A stretch of DNA of 10,197 nucleotides from Methanobacteriota archaeon (GCA_030837265.1 JAUPKV010000379.1:1-10197); one strand, 5' to 3'; positions 1-6,775 are shown, numbered from the stretch's first letter. Notes: generated by a model from the sequence alone, not told the origin. A program made the numbers and translations.

Positions 1-275
1 CACTGATGACTGTGTCGATGACTCAACCAGCACTGATGACTGTGTCGATGATTCAACCAGCACTGATGACTGTGTAGATGATTCAATCGCTGAAGATGGC
101 TGTGTAGATGACTCAACCAGCAATGACTGTGTCAATGACTCAACCAGCAATGACTGTGTCGATATCTCAACCAGTAAAGATGACTGTGTCAATGACTCAA
201 CCAGTAAAGATGACTGTGTCGATACCTCAACCAGTAAAGATGACTGTGTCGATGATTCAACCAGTGACAGTGTTA
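1..275. repeat. Tandem 30-bp (some 27-bp) repeat array
   Basis: About nine copies of a 30-bp unit with core GATGACTGTGTCGATGA followed by CTCAACCAG. Two consecutive steps are 27 bp because of 3-bp deletions (after the Cys codons at 101 and 128). Copies differ by point changes, and the fourth is the most diverged (GATGGCTGTGTA). A degenerate last copy (GACAGTGTTAGC) lies near 265-277. The array runs off the left edge, so total copy number is unknown. It lies inside the reading frame ending at 322, so it is a coding repeat rather than an intergenic one. Confidence 0.85.
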
Positions 276-322
276 GCAAAACAACTACCTGCTCGGTTAG
301 CTCCAAGAAAGCACAGCCGTAA
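2..322 (+). CDS. C-terminal part of a tandem-repeat Asp/Ser/Thr/Cys-rich protein (5' end outside window)
   Basis: This frame is open from the window edge to a TAA at 320-322 and gives 106 residues. It reads as repeats of about ten residues built on D-D-C-V-D-D-S-T-S-T/K, then a non-repeated tail ending KKAQP. Nine repeats carry a Cys, with codons at 11, 41, 71, 101, 128, 155, 185, 215 and 245; a further Cys is at 290. Spacings are 30 or 27 nt, so all length changes keep the frame. Several differences between copies are silent here (AGC/AGT, GAC/GAT, GTC/GTA), while the alternative plus frame beginning at 108 has in-frame stops in the earlier copies. This supports translation in this frame. 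The acidic, hydroxyl-rich composition would suit an extracellular linker or surface protein, but that is inference. I do not recognise the family, and no start, signal peptide or N-terminal domain is visible. Confidence 0.6.
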   Translation, partial: TDDCVDDSTSTDDCVDDSTSTDDCVDDSIAEDGCVDDSTSNDCVNDSTSNDCVDISTSKDDCVNDSTSKDDCVDTSTSKDDCVDDSTSDSVSKTTTCSVSSKKAQP

Positions 323-374
323 AGAAAATACTTTAGAATAAACAGTACTTAACTTTTTATTCTGCACTTATTAA

Positions 375-396
375 GGAAGACCTGAAAAGGTCTTCC
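375..396. terminator. Perfect 8-bp inverted repeat between convergent genes
   Basis: GGAAGACC, loop TGAAAA, GGTCTTCC. It lies between the end of the repeat-protein gene (322) and the end of the minus-strand 94-aa gene (476). T-runs follow on the plus strand at 423-427 and 440-445, and T-rich sequence precedes it at 353-358. A terminator or 3'-end RNA structure serving one or both genes fits the position, but the T-tract is not adjacent to the stem, so the role is inferred. Confidence 0.45.
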
Positions 397-475
397 GAAG
401 TGGCAGCTGAATATTAATAGGCTTTTTGAACTACAGACCTTTTTTGTGCATTTAACACTTCATAATACTTTGACG

Positions 476-760
476 CTACAACCCTACTCTTTTAGCAAGC
501 TCATTGACGTCGGTATCGTCAAATACCACAATTACTTGGTTTATATGCGCATCGTCGTAGAAAACTATGCATCCCGAGTACATATCATACTTATCTATCT
601 TCACTCCTTCAAGTTGTTCATAATCTGTAGGGTTAGCCAGTTTAAGAAAATATTGATACAAGTCTATGGATTGAATGCCCCAGTCACCAAATCTCTTTTT
701 TGTGAGATGATCCCGAAGATTATCAAGCCATTCTGTATTGTGAAACTCTACTCTCTTCAT
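476..760 (-). CDS. Hypothetical 94-aa protein
   Basis: A small soluble-looking protein beginning MKRVEFHNTEWLDNL. No signal peptide or membrane segment is visible. The N-terminal third is basic with a likely helix (WLDNLRDHLTKK); the C-terminal half is acidic and alternates hydrophobic residues (GCIVFYDD, NQVIVVFDD), suggesting beta strands, then a short helix ending LAKRVGL. I do not recognise the family and assign no function. It is preferred over the overlapping plus-strand frame (446-793) because its composition is balanced, whereas the other is rich in Ile, Leu, Tyr and His as expected of an antisense shadow. No Shine-Dalgarno motif precedes the ATG. An AT-rich box A-like element lies about 20-27 nt upstream, so the mRNA may be leaderless. 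It stands alone and converges on the repeat-protein gene. Confidence 0.6.
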   Translation of the reverse strand: MKRVEFHNTEWLDNLRDHLTKKRFGDWGIQSIDLYQYFLKLANPTDYEQLEGVKIDKYDMYSGCIVFYDDAHINQVIVVFDDTDVNELAKRVGL

Positions 761-1017
761 ACTATCACTAATAAAAAATATTTAATATGTTAATTAAAGC
801 TTTTGGGTAGTATTTCGATGAAAATCATGATATAAAGAGGATTCTATAAAAACCTGGATTTGAAAGTTAGTTCACTAGTTTATAGTAACTTTAACGTCAC
901 TATAAAAAGCGAGTAAAGGTTTACTAACAGATTCTGATATTGATTCCGGACCCTGTCAATTATGATTTTCGAAATTTTTGATTTATGTTTCATATTTCTC
1001 TGCTTAACTGTTATATT
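761..1017. other. AT-rich intergenic stretch
   Basis: No convincing ORF on either strand. The one structural feature seen is an 8-bp inverted repeat, TTTATAGT at 879-886 and ACTATAAA at 899-906, with a 12-nt loop. It lies between the end of the DUF429 gene and the promoter of the 94-aa gene, both on the minus strand, so it could be a 3'-end structure of the DUF429 transcript. There is no T-tract directly after it. Confidence 0.4.
776..790 (-). promoter_or_regulatory. Box A-like element for the 94-aa gene
   Basis: On the minus strand this reads ACATATTAAATATTT. Its centre is about 23 nt upstream of the ATG at 760, close to the usual archaeal distance between TATA box and transcription start. 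Together with the missing ribosome binding site this suggests a leaderless transcript. Confidence 0.3.
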
Positions 1018-1782
1018 TTATTTGGTTGATTCTGGTCTGCAGTAAACCATTTGAATTTTCAACCCTTTACTATCGGTCTCGGGAGTGCAGGGTACATACT
1101 CAAATCCGTTTTCGTATCCTATTTTTGCGGTAATTGCAGCGGCAAGAGCATCGAGGATATCATCTTTTGCGACTTCTTTTCGTCTGTACTTAGAAAAGGC
1201 AGCTTCGACAATCGCATCCGTAAACTGGCAAACGGTTCGAAGGGTTTTTATTCTTTCCAGGGAGCCGCTCAGGCTTTTTTTTGAAGATTCCATCGAAAAA
1301 CCTGCAAATTCCTGAAAGCAGATTTCCGGTGCTACTTCCTTCACTTTCTCTCTAAAAACTTCGTTTTCGATAAGGTAACTATCCACTTCTCTGATCTTGG
1401 GGATGATATTCCAGGCCTGCTTCGAAATACTTTTTCCTGTAAGCTCGAGATTGACTTTACAGGCTTTTTCATAGCTTTCCTCATATACGGCTTCCCTGCA
1501 GGGTACGGGATAAATGCTGGACTTCCTTGTTTTCAAGATTCTGCGCGCTCCAAAGTCCGAAAGCCGCTCTCCGCTGCCTCCGGCTTTTAAACCTATAGGA
1601 ATGTCGATCAGGATCAGAAAATCTTCCAGTTTATATTCCTTTTTTAGAAAATCAAAAAGAGACGGAAATTTGGGGAAAAGTTCGATTTTCCACTCGCACT
1701 TTTTATCGTTTTCCTCGGCCAGAAAAACTGCAAACCATCCTGCACTGCAGCCGTCTACCCCGACAAAGATCTTTTCACTCAT
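1018..1782 (-). CDS. DUF429 family protein (predicted RNase H-fold nuclease)
   Basis: A 254-aa cytoplasmic protein with the hallmarks of the DUF429 family, whose members are predicted to have an RNase H-like fold; the physiological substrate is unknown. Visible motifs are VGVDGCSAGW near the N-terminus (Asp10), LILIDIPIGL (Asp60), the KSSIYPVPCREA segment (88-98), APEICFQEFAG (Glu153) and a C-terminal DDILDALAAA (Asp207/208/211). These acidic residues match the D...D...E...D layout of RNase H-fold active sites, which suggests metal-dependent chemistry by family inference only. Length is typical. The start at 1782 is fixed by an in-frame TGA two codons upstream. That start lies inside a 28-bp tandem repeat whose other two copies carry out-of-frame ATGs. 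Only a weak AAGG precedes the ATG. The gene stands alone on the minus strand downstream of pheT, with about 500 bp between them. Confidence 0.85.
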   Translation of the reverse strand: MSEKIFVGVDGCSAGWFAVFLAEENDKKCEWKIELFPKFPSLFDFLKKEYKLEDFLILIDIPIGLKAGGSGERLSDFGARRILKTRKSSIYPVPCREAVYEESYEKACKVNLELTGKSISKQAWNIIPKIREVDSYLIENEVFREKVKEVAPEICFQEFAGFSMESSKKSLSGSLERIKTLRTVCQFTDAIVEAAFSKYRRKEVAKDDILDALAAAITAKIGYENGFEYVPCTPETDSKGLKIQMVYCRPESTK

Positions 1783-1855
1783 GTTTCATTGCCTTAACCT
1801 TTTCACTCATGTTTCATTGCCTTAACCTTTTTACTCATGTTTCATTACCTTATCT
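1772..1855. repeat. Three 28-bp tandem repeats spanning the DUF429 start codon
   Basis: Units are 1772-1799, 1800-1827 and 1828-1855. The first two are identical and the third has a few changes. On the minus strand each reads GGTTAAGGCAATGAAACATG then AGTGAAAA (AGTAAAAA in the outer copy). The gene-proximal copy contains the real start codon, so the 5' end of the gene and its upstream sequence have been duplicated. The unit is not a multiple of three, so each upstream ATG is in a different frame and opens an 11-codon ORF (1775-1810 MSEKVKAMKHE; 1803-1838 MSKKVKAMKHE), whose TGA overlaps the next ATG. Confidence 0.9.
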
Positions 1856-2280
1856 TCTTTAGAGGCCGCAGTTACGGATTTTAGCATTGGAGATTGGGAC
1901 CTCATATTGTGTAAGCTTATTTTTTCTATAATTAATTTTGGTAAATGCCCACTCAGATGAAATATTAATAGGAAGTTTAAAATATCTCAAATCATACTCC
2001 CATAAAAAATAAAAGTTGTATGGGTCTGCAGATGCTTAAATTTGATTCCTACTTTGTCAATGACCTTGAAAGGAATATTTCCGGAAATCGGAACCGAAAA
2101 AAGTCGAATTGATGACACATGAAGGTGTTAATGTGTCAATTAACGGTTCGGTCAATCGGATTGTCACGGGTTCCGGCCTAATATTTGCGGGTACGCCTAT
2201 TGGATAAATCAGAAACTTGAACGGTTATGTGTGTTTCGAAATTAAGAGACAAGTTTTGAGTTCAGGGATAAGTTCTTTAC
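1856..2280. other. Gene-poor region with possible remnant ORFs
   Basis: About 425 bp with no full gene. It contains an inverted repeat CCCATA (1999-2004) / TATGGG (2019-2024). Two very short plus-strand ORFs abut: 2032-2112 (26 aa, begins MLKFDSYFVNDLE) and 2112-2207 (31 aa, ends TGSGLIFAGTPIG). They overlap as TGATG. The second part (about 2040-2200) is visibly richer in G and C than the DNA to its left, which hints at a decayed coding segment. No ribosome binding site was seen for the first ORF, and I do not recognise either peptide. pheT ends immediately to the right. Confidence 0.4.
2107..2141. repeat. Inverted repeat (imperfect 11-bp stem)
   Basis: AATTGA-tga-CACAT pairs with ATGTGTCAATT across a GAAGGTGTTA loop, with a 3-nt bulge. 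The core TGACACAT (2113-2120) / ATGTGTCA (2131-2138) is a perfect 8-bp stem. It lies about 140 bp beyond the pheT stop codon, on its transcribed side, and spans the junction of the two tiny ORFs. It could be a 3'-end structure or an element-associated repeat; nothing in the sequence decides this. Confidence 0.5.
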
Positions 2281-3909
2281 TTAGCCTTTGAGGTCATTAA
2301 GATCGAGCTCAAATCCAATAACAGTGTATCCGAGGCCGAAATTGCTAATAACTTTAGGATGGAATTCTCCAAAGACCCCGAGCTTCTCACCTTTGACATA
2401 AAGGTCTGCACGCCTGCCTTCGAGAAACGCCGGATCGTTTGATTCTTTTACTTCATAAGGAAGCATCATTTCCCTCATCAGGGCGTCTACAAGCTCATAA
2501 ATCTCGGTGAAATTTGCCTGAGGGTGAATCGAGACCGCAGCTACGTGCTGGCCGGTTATTTCATTACTTACTATTTCGCCAAATTCATAAATCTTCTGTG
2601 GAAGTTCCCGGTGCTGGTTCAGGGAAAGGATTTCAAGAAGATTGGGCAGCAGGTTTGTCCGGATCATTGTCTGGTCTTCGCTGATGGGGTGCAGCACATA
2701 CGTAACATCATCCGTTTTCGGCCTGCACATGTTCTCAAAGTTAATTTTTTCGCTTGTGAGCGTAAAAGGCATGACCTCAAAGTAACCCAGGCCAACCATA
2801 ATCTCATTTACCCTGGAACGTAATAATGAGATTGAGTGAGCCTTTCCTGCCGTATAAGTCTCTGGAATCCTTACTTTGATATTTTCATAGCCGTAACCTT
2901 TGGCTATGTCTTCTACCAGGTCGTAATTATGCAGGATGTCTGCCCTATAAGCTGGCAATTTCACCTCAACGGTTCCTTCCTCAACTGCCTGTGCCCCAAA
3001 GCGCATTCTCTTTAACTGCTTCACGATTTCTTCTATGGAAAGGTCCATACCAAGGAGGGATTTTACTTCGGTTTTTGTAAGGTACCTTGTTTCAGGTTCC
3101 AGGTCAGGCAGGAAAAGTTCTTTCCCATCTGGTTTGATGACTCGTACGAATTCAATCTGTCCTCCGCGCTCGGCAAGAGCAGTAACAACGATATTCAAAG
3201 TTTTGTATACAGCTTCCCCAAGCCCGGTTACATCGATAAACAAGTCGGTTGTGTCTTCTGTCACACTTGTAAGAGTACCGTTAATTATCGGCGGGAAGGA
3301 AAGCACATTGTCATCCGCATCCAGAATAATGGGATATTTATCAAAACCTTTCACAAGATGAGCAAACCTTTTGCCTTTGGGGTGCTTTTCCAGTATTTCA
3401 GTCATGCTCATCTTTTCAGTATAATCCAGAGGTACGAATTCAAAATCCGGGTCAACTGCCATATAGCGGAAAGGAGGCTTAACTCTTGAAAGGTCATGGA
3501 CTCCAATCGAAACTTTCTTCCGGTTCCTCCCAAGTCCCCAGTGCAGGTCTTCCTGCAGGTCCATAAGAGACTTTATAGAAGAAGATGTAAACTTAACTCC
3601 CCTGACAATCGCACATCCAAGGAATGGTCTGATCCTCAGGATATCCTCACTGATAGAAATCGAAACCTTATAAGGCTTAACATCATATTCCGCAAGCCCA
3701 GTCTCAATATCCAGAAAACCTCTCATTGCCCTGGCTGCTCCCTCAACGCTGTAAAGGTCTGGCCTGTCCGGAAAGAACTCTATATCAATATACTCATCTT
3801 CAACTCTTTCGATGTCCGCTCCTATCATGGGCACTCTCTTGATGAAGGTTTCTTTATCTGTTCCTGTGAGCTTTTCAAGGTCTTCATACTGCAAGGTAAT
3901 TACTGGCAT
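2281..3909 (-). CDS. pheT: Phenylalanine--tRNA ligase beta subunit (archaeal type)
   Basis: The 542-aa beta subunit of cytoplasmic phenylalanyl-tRNA synthetase, which with PheS forms the alpha2-beta2 enzyme that charges tRNA-Phe. Length matches archaeal/eukaryotic-type PheT and is shorter than the bacterial form, which carries extra RNA-binding domains. In order: an N-terminal domain with the diagnostic [20 protein letters not shown] (45-64); a B3/4 (editing-type) domain, about 80-250, including [13 protein letters not shown] and DLFIDVTGL; a B5 domain, about 270-345, ending in [20 protein letters not shown] (321-340); and a catalytic-core-like domain from about 355 to the end ([38 protein letters not shown]). 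The ATG at 3909 gives the expected N-terminus [14 protein letters not shown]. Its ribosome binding site is weak (GAAGAGATG, some distance away). pheS is not adjacent: the upstream neighbour is a divergent small gene, so the two subunits are encoded apart here. Confidence 0.97.
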   Translation of the reverse strand: MPVITLQYEDLEKLTGTDKETFIKRVPMIGADIERVEDEYIDIEFFPDRPDLYSVEGAARAMRGFLDIETGLAEYDVKPYKVSISISEDILRIRPFLGCAIVRGVKFTSSSIKSLMDLQEDLHWGLGRNRKKVSIGVHDLSRVKPPFRYMAVDPDFEFVPLDYTEKMSMTEILEKHPKGKRFAHLVKGFDKYPIILDADDNVLSFPPIINGTLTSVTEDTTDLFIDVTGLGEAVYKTLNIVVTALAERGGQIEFVRVIKPDGKELFLPDLEPETRYLTKTEVKSLLGMDLSIEEIVKQLKRMRFGAQAVEEGTVEVKLPAYRADILHNYDLVEDIAKGYGYENIKVRIPETYTAGKAHSISLLRSRVNEIMVGLGYFEVMPFTLTSEKINFENMCRPKTDDVTYVLHPISEDQTMIRTNLLPNLLEILSLNQHRELPQKIYEFGEIVSNEITGQHVAAVSIHPQANFTEIYELVDALMREMMLPYEVKESNDPAFLEGRRADLYVKGEKLGVFGEFHPKVISNFGLGYTVIGFELDLNDLKG

Positions 3910-4061
3910 TGGGATTTCATCTCTTCTGTGCTAGCTAATTAACCCAAAAATAATCGACTTCAGATTTAATGCTTTTGTTTAAGATTTTAATCAAACATCT
4001 CTGAGATGCACCGGAAAGTAATCAAATCATATCTAAACAAAAATACTATTATCCTCCTGGA

Positions 4062-4071
4062 GTATTATAAT
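4062..4071 (+). promoter_or_regulatory. Box A-like element for the 100-aa coiled-coil gene
   Basis: GTATTATAAT lies about 25 nt before the start at 4093. That is close to the archaeal TATA-to-start distance and leaves room only for the GGGGTGAG ribosome binding site. An inverted repeat AATACT (4042-4047) / AGTATT (4061-4066) overlaps it. Confidence 0.3.
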
Positions 4072-4092
4072 TGATTAAAAGGGGTGAGAGAG

Positions 4093-4395
4093 ATGACTGC
4101 AAGACAAGAGATCGAAAGTCAAATTATGGACCTTTATGATGAGATATTTACACTTGAAGACAAACGTAAGGGAGAATTGGATACTAAATACTCAGAGTGG
4201 CGAGAAGTAGAACCGTTACTGGATAAAGAAGGAATAGATGCCGTGGTAGTGCATATAGAGTCAATGAAAGGAATTAGTGATGAAAGTCTGTTTATCTACA
4301 AAGAAGTTAAAGAAATAAAAGATAGGTACAAACAGGAAATGGATGAGAAATATGCTACAATAGATGCTTTGAATAAGGAAAAAGATAAATTATAA
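4093..4395 (+). CDS. Small charged coiled-coil protein, hypothetical (100 aa)
   Basis: A highly charged, Glu/Lys/Asp-rich cytoplasmic protein that begins MTARQEIESQIMDLYDEIF and ends NKEKDKL. Two predicted helical/coiled-coil stretches (about 5-40 and 65-98) flank a short hydrophobic segment, GIDAVVVHIESM. No Cys, signal peptide or membrane segment is present. A GTG at 4084 is in frame, but the ATG at 4093 is chosen because GGTGA (4083-4087), complementary to the archaeal 16S rRNA 3' end, sits about 6 nt before it. The gene is divergent from pheT and converges on the 51-aa gene with only 27 bp between their stops. I do not recognise the family; helix dimerisation is a structural inference, and no function is assigned. 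Confidence 0.75.
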   Translation: MTARQEIESQIMDLYDEIFTLEDKRKGELDTKYSEWREVEPLLDKEGIDAVVVHIESMKGISDESLFIYKEVKEIKDRYKQEMDEKYATIDALNKEKDKL

Positions 4396-4397
4396 TA

Positions 4398-4414
4398 CAG
4401 GGTTTTTTGACCTG
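4398..4414. terminator. Short bidirectional terminator candidate
   Basis: CAGG (4398-4401) and CCTG (4411-4414) flank a GTTTTTTGA loop containing six T residues. It fills the 27-bp gap between the stops of the plus-strand coiled-coil gene and the minus-strand 51-aa gene. A T-tract on the plus strand fits archaeal termination; the stem is short. Confidence 0.4.
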
Positions 4415-4422
4415 CAACCTTG

Positions 4423-4578
4423 TTATTCTGTGAGTACGTGTCCGACAACTACCCAATGGAAAGATTCAGGAATAATCTCATATTTGTCAATAACGTATCC
4501 ATTCATTTCCAAATCATTTAAGGTTTCTTCGAGTTTATCCAGAAGACAGCATTTAACAACCCACGGTTTACTATCCAT
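4423..4578 (-). CDS. Small 51-aa protein, DUF4177-like
   Basis: This frame runs from ATG at 4576-4578 to TAA at 4423-4425: MDSKPWVVKCCLLDKLEETL, then NDLEMNGYVIDKYEIIPESF, then HWVVVGHVLTE. The pattern is strand (PWVVKCC), amphipathic helix with a LEETLNDLEMNGY motif, then two strands (VIDKYEIIP, HWVVVGHVL). This resembles the short DUF4177-type proteins, which share a W-x-V-V...LEE-LN-L...G-(W/Y) layout; the match is by eye only. GGGG (4584-4587) precedes the ATG by 5 nt, and a strong box A lies about 55-64 nt upstream. The opposite-strand frame (4430-4618) is Ser/Ile/Leu-rich and looks like its shadow. The product is probably cytoplasmic; function is unknown. The adjacent Cys pair at residues 10-11 is notable in so small a protein. 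Confidence 0.72.
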   Translation of the reverse strand: MDSKPWVVKCCLLDKLEETLNDLEMNGYVIDKYEIIPESFHWVVVGHVLTE

Positions 4579-4632
4579 ATCTACCCCACTTTTTTCATTA
4601 ATTTACTTCTTAATTTAATAATATTGGTCATT

Positions 4633-4642
4633 AGTATATAAT
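4633..4642 (-). promoter_or_regulatory. Box A element for the 51-aa gene
   Basis: On the minus strand this is ATTATATACT, close to the archaeal TATA consensus. It would place transcription start near 4610 and give a leader of roughly 30 nt before the ATG at 4578. This supports the short gene being expressed. Confidence 0.4.
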
Positions 4643-4788
4643 CAAGTATGTATCATTATTCCGTATCATTAATACATCTAAAATAAACTCTATAAGACTC
4701 CAGATAAAACGCCTTGTGGTATATGGTTGCCGGTTGATAAAGGAGAGAATTCTTAGTTAATTAAAATTTTTTGGAGTAAATTTAACCA

Positions 4789-4808
4789 TTACATTCTTAT
4801 AAATGTAA
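4789..4808 (+). promoter_or_regulatory. rnhB box A within a 7-bp inverted repeat
   Basis: TTATAAAT (4797-4804) is a good archaeal box A about 40-47 nt before the rnhB start. It lies inside TTACATT (4789-4795) / AATGTAA (4802-4808), so a symmetric protein-binding site overlapping the TATA box is possible. The rest of the 4579-4843 gap is AT-rich with no ORF seen. Confidence 0.4.
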
Positions 4809-4843
4809 AAAGCACTCTTTGCTTAAGCTGGAGGCATACAAGA

Positions 4844-5512
4844 ATGATGATCGCGGGAATCGATGAAGCCGGAAAAGGGCCTGTAATAGGGCCTATGTGC
4901 ATAGGAGGCGTGAAAATTGAGGAGTCTAGAGCTCATATTCTCAAGGTGCTAGGGGTTGCTGATTCCAAGAAATTGACGCCTAAAAAAAGGGAGCAGCTTG
5001 CAGCCCAAATAACAAAACATGCGGACGGTTATTTCGTTCTTGAGGTCAGTCCTGTTCAGATAGATGAACTTCGGAAAATAATGAGCATGAATGAGATCAT
5101 GGTAGTTTGTTTTTCAAAGGTGCTTGAACAGTTGAAGCCTGATCTCGTGTATGCTGATGCTGCTGACGTCATAGCCGAACGTTTTGCTGAAAACCTCCGC
5201 AGGCAGTATGCAAAAACCAGTCCTGCCCATGCAAAAGAAATCGAAATTATAGCTATGCACAAGGCAGATGCAGTCTATCCTGTAGTATCAGCTGCTTCAA
5301 TTATTGCAAAAGTAAGAAGGGACGAGCTGATCGAAGGTCTCAAAAAGGAGTGGGGGATGGATTTTGGAAGTGGATACCCTTCTGACCCCAAAACGAAGGA
5401 ATTTTTGTTAAAATGGGGACAAACACACAATGGAGAGTTTCCTGGCATTGTGAGACAGTCCTGGAAAACTGTAGAAAATATAAGAGAAGAATTGAGGAAA
5501 ATGAACGAATAA
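4844..5512 (+). CDS. rnhB: Ribonuclease HII
   Basis: A 222-aa enzyme that cleaves RNA in RNA/DNA hybrids, removing Okazaki primers and misincorporated ribonucleotides. The catalytic tetrad can be read directly: Asp7-Glu8 in GIDEAGKGPVIGPM, Asp105 in LVYADA, and Asp142 in MHKADAVYPVVSAASIIAKV. The conserved SGYPSDP motif with Tyr178 follows near 176-182. The first motif has Lys11 where many family members have Arg (GRG versus GKG), a known variation. Length is normal for archaeal RNase HII. GGAGG (4830-4834) lies 9 nt before the first of two consecutive ATGs, so the start at 4844 is preferred over 4847. The gene is monocistronic and converges on the beta-helix protein gene. A 10-bp palindrome CAGATATCTG follows shortly after the stop, without a clear T-tract. 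Confidence 0.97.
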   Translation: MMIAGIDEAGKGPVIGPMCIGGVKIEESRAHILKVLGVADSKKLTPKKREQLAAQITKHADGYFVLEVSPVQIDELRKIMSMNEIMVVCFSKVLEQLKPDLVYADAADVIAERFAENLRRQYAKTSPAHAKEIEIIAMHKADAVYPVVSAASIIAKVRRDELIEGLKKEWGMDFGSGYPSDPKTKEFLLKWGQTHNGEFPGIVRQSWKTVENIREELRKMNE

Positions 5513-5640
5513 AAAAATCAGATATCTGGAATTGCAGTAAATTCTCCTCGATATCCGACAAAATTAAATTTAATTCGAATTATCAATCACTACATCCGAT
5601 ACTTCCACTAATGTACCTGATGTATTGCTACTCTTATTCT

Positions 5641-6699
5641 CTAAATACTACTTTCGCTCGAATTGCCTGCCGTATTTCCACTCTCATTTTCCTGAGGGTT
5701 TTTTTTGATAATAGGTAGGTAGTCAATGCTTCCGGTCATCTGGTTAATAACATATGGAGCATCGCCTATGCCATTTCCGTCAACATCCTGTCCGGTGTAA
5801 TTTTTCCACAAGTTACCTTTTGAAGTACTGTTCCAGCTGTTCATACCATCATCAACTGCATCAAGAAGGTTGACAAATTGGTTTTCGTAGATTGAATTTT
5901 CAGAAGATCCGGTAAGGTTTATGCCAACATTGTTAAGGAAGATGCTATTATTTACCATAAGGTTTGATCTTGCAACCTCGACATTGAGCCCATTAATGTT
6001 CCTCATAATAAGGTTGTAGGTAAATATATTTCCCTGGGACATCCCAAGATAAATTCCGTTCATATTAGCGTCTGCGATATTATTGAAAAGCGTATTATTC
6101 ATAGAATTATTAAGTGAAATTCCATCACTATTTGTCGTCACTGTATTATTGGTCAGTATATTCTCATTCGAGTTAACAAGAGTAATTCCCTTCTTGCCAA
6201 GGCTTACCATATTGTTGTCAAGGTAATTGGTTTTCGAACCATTGAGAGAGATACCTATGTTGTTAAGTACTAATCCATTGTTACTCAACGAACAGTTCTC
6301 CACTCCCTCGACATTAATCCCGACCTCATCCCGTTCTGCTCCGGAAGGACCTCCAATAATATAGAAACCGTCGATTTTGACATTGTTTGAGTTAACATCA
6401 AAGACGTCTTTTTCCGAAACAGCACCTATGACATAGGTACGATCAGTACTGCTTGCCAATGAAGCCGGATTTGAGATAATTGTGAGTTCTTTATCCACTA
6501 CAATATTTTCATTATATACCCCAGGATTAACATTAATCGTATCCCCGGTATGTGCATTATTTACAGCTTCCTGGATTGAGGAATAGTTTCCTCCTCCTTT
6601 ACTGTCTACAGTGAAATTTTCAGCGTATGCCTGAGTTACTGTAGTCCCAAGAACAAAAAGCAGGACTATAAACATATTTTCAATGAGTTCTCTTTTCAT
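5641..6699 (-). CDS. Secreted NosD-like right-handed parallel beta-helix protein
   Basis: A 352-aa exported protein. Residues 1-26 are a signal peptide: charged MKRELIEN, hydrophobic MFIVLLFVLGTTV, then a likely AYA cleavage site after residue 26. The entry motif GGGNYSSIQEAVNNAHTGDT (35-54), followed by INVNPGVYNENI, is typical of NosD/pectate-lyase-like beta helices. Beta-helix rungs of the form N-x-x-x-N-N-x-x-x-x-N-x-x-G-I-x-L repeat from about 125 to 280. A closing NLWKNYTG-QDVDGNGIGDAPYVI motif (297-318) includes an Asp/Asn cluster that could bind calcium. Many N-x-S/T sequons suggest surface glycosylation. No C-terminal transmembrane helix or sorting signal is seen, so it may be released or held by the S-layer. 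Carbohydrate binding or cleavage is possible but unproven. The ATG at 6699 is preferred over an in-frame TTG at 6702, because GGGAG lies about 9 nt upstream. Confidence 0.88.
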   Translation of the reverse strand: MKRELIENMFIVLLFVLGTTVTQAYAENFTVDSKGGGNYSSIQEAVNNAHTGDTINVNPGVYNENIVVDKELTIISNPASLASSTDRTYVIGAVSEKDVFDVNSNNVKIDGFYIIGGPSGAERDEVGINVEGVENCSLSNNGLVLNNIGISLNGSKTNYLDNNMVSLGKKGITLVNSNENILTNNTVTTNSDGISLNNSMNNTLFNNIADANMNGIYLGMSQGNIFTYNLIMRNINGLNVEVARSNLMVNNSIFLNNVGINLTGSSENSIYENQFVNLLDAVDDGMNSWNSTSKGNLWKNYTGQDVDGNGIGDAPYVINQMTGSIDYLPIIKKNPQENESGNTAGNSSESSI

Positions 6700-6765
6700 C
6701 AAATAACACTCCCAACATTTAGTAAAGTATAAATCGAGTTATAAGACAGAAAAAATAAATTCCGT

Positions 6766-6775
6766 CTATATAATA
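6766..6775 (-). promoter_or_regulatory. Box A candidate for the beta-helix protein gene
   Basis: On the minus strand this is TATTATATAG, about 67-76 nt upstream of the start at 6699, giving a predicted leader near 40 nt that includes the GGGAG ribosome binding site (6709-6713). A second TATA-like run (TTTATACT, 6726-6733) is too close to the ribosome binding site to serve well. The remainder of 6700-7048 holds no ORF that I can support. Confidence 0.35.

Noticed and set aside
1..275. CRISPR array
   Set aside because: Repeats are contiguous and coding, with no unique spacers between them.
108..341. Plus-strand 77-aa frame with MTQPAMTVS-type repeats
   Set aside because: It is the alternative frame of the tandem array. 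The same frame has TAG stops in earlier copies, and repeat differences fall at third positions only in the frame ending at 322.
446..793. Plus-strand 115-aa frame
   Set aside because: It lies antisense to the 94-aa gene, has a hydrophobic, Ile/Tyr-rich composition, and has no ribosome binding site.
2107..2200. C/D-box small RNA (TGATGA at 2110-2115)
   Set aside because: No matching D box (CTGA) at a suitable distance and no paired C'/D' boxes were found.
4430..4618. Plus-strand 62-aa frame
   Set aside because: It is antisense to the better supported 51-aa gene and low in sequence complexity, with no start signals.
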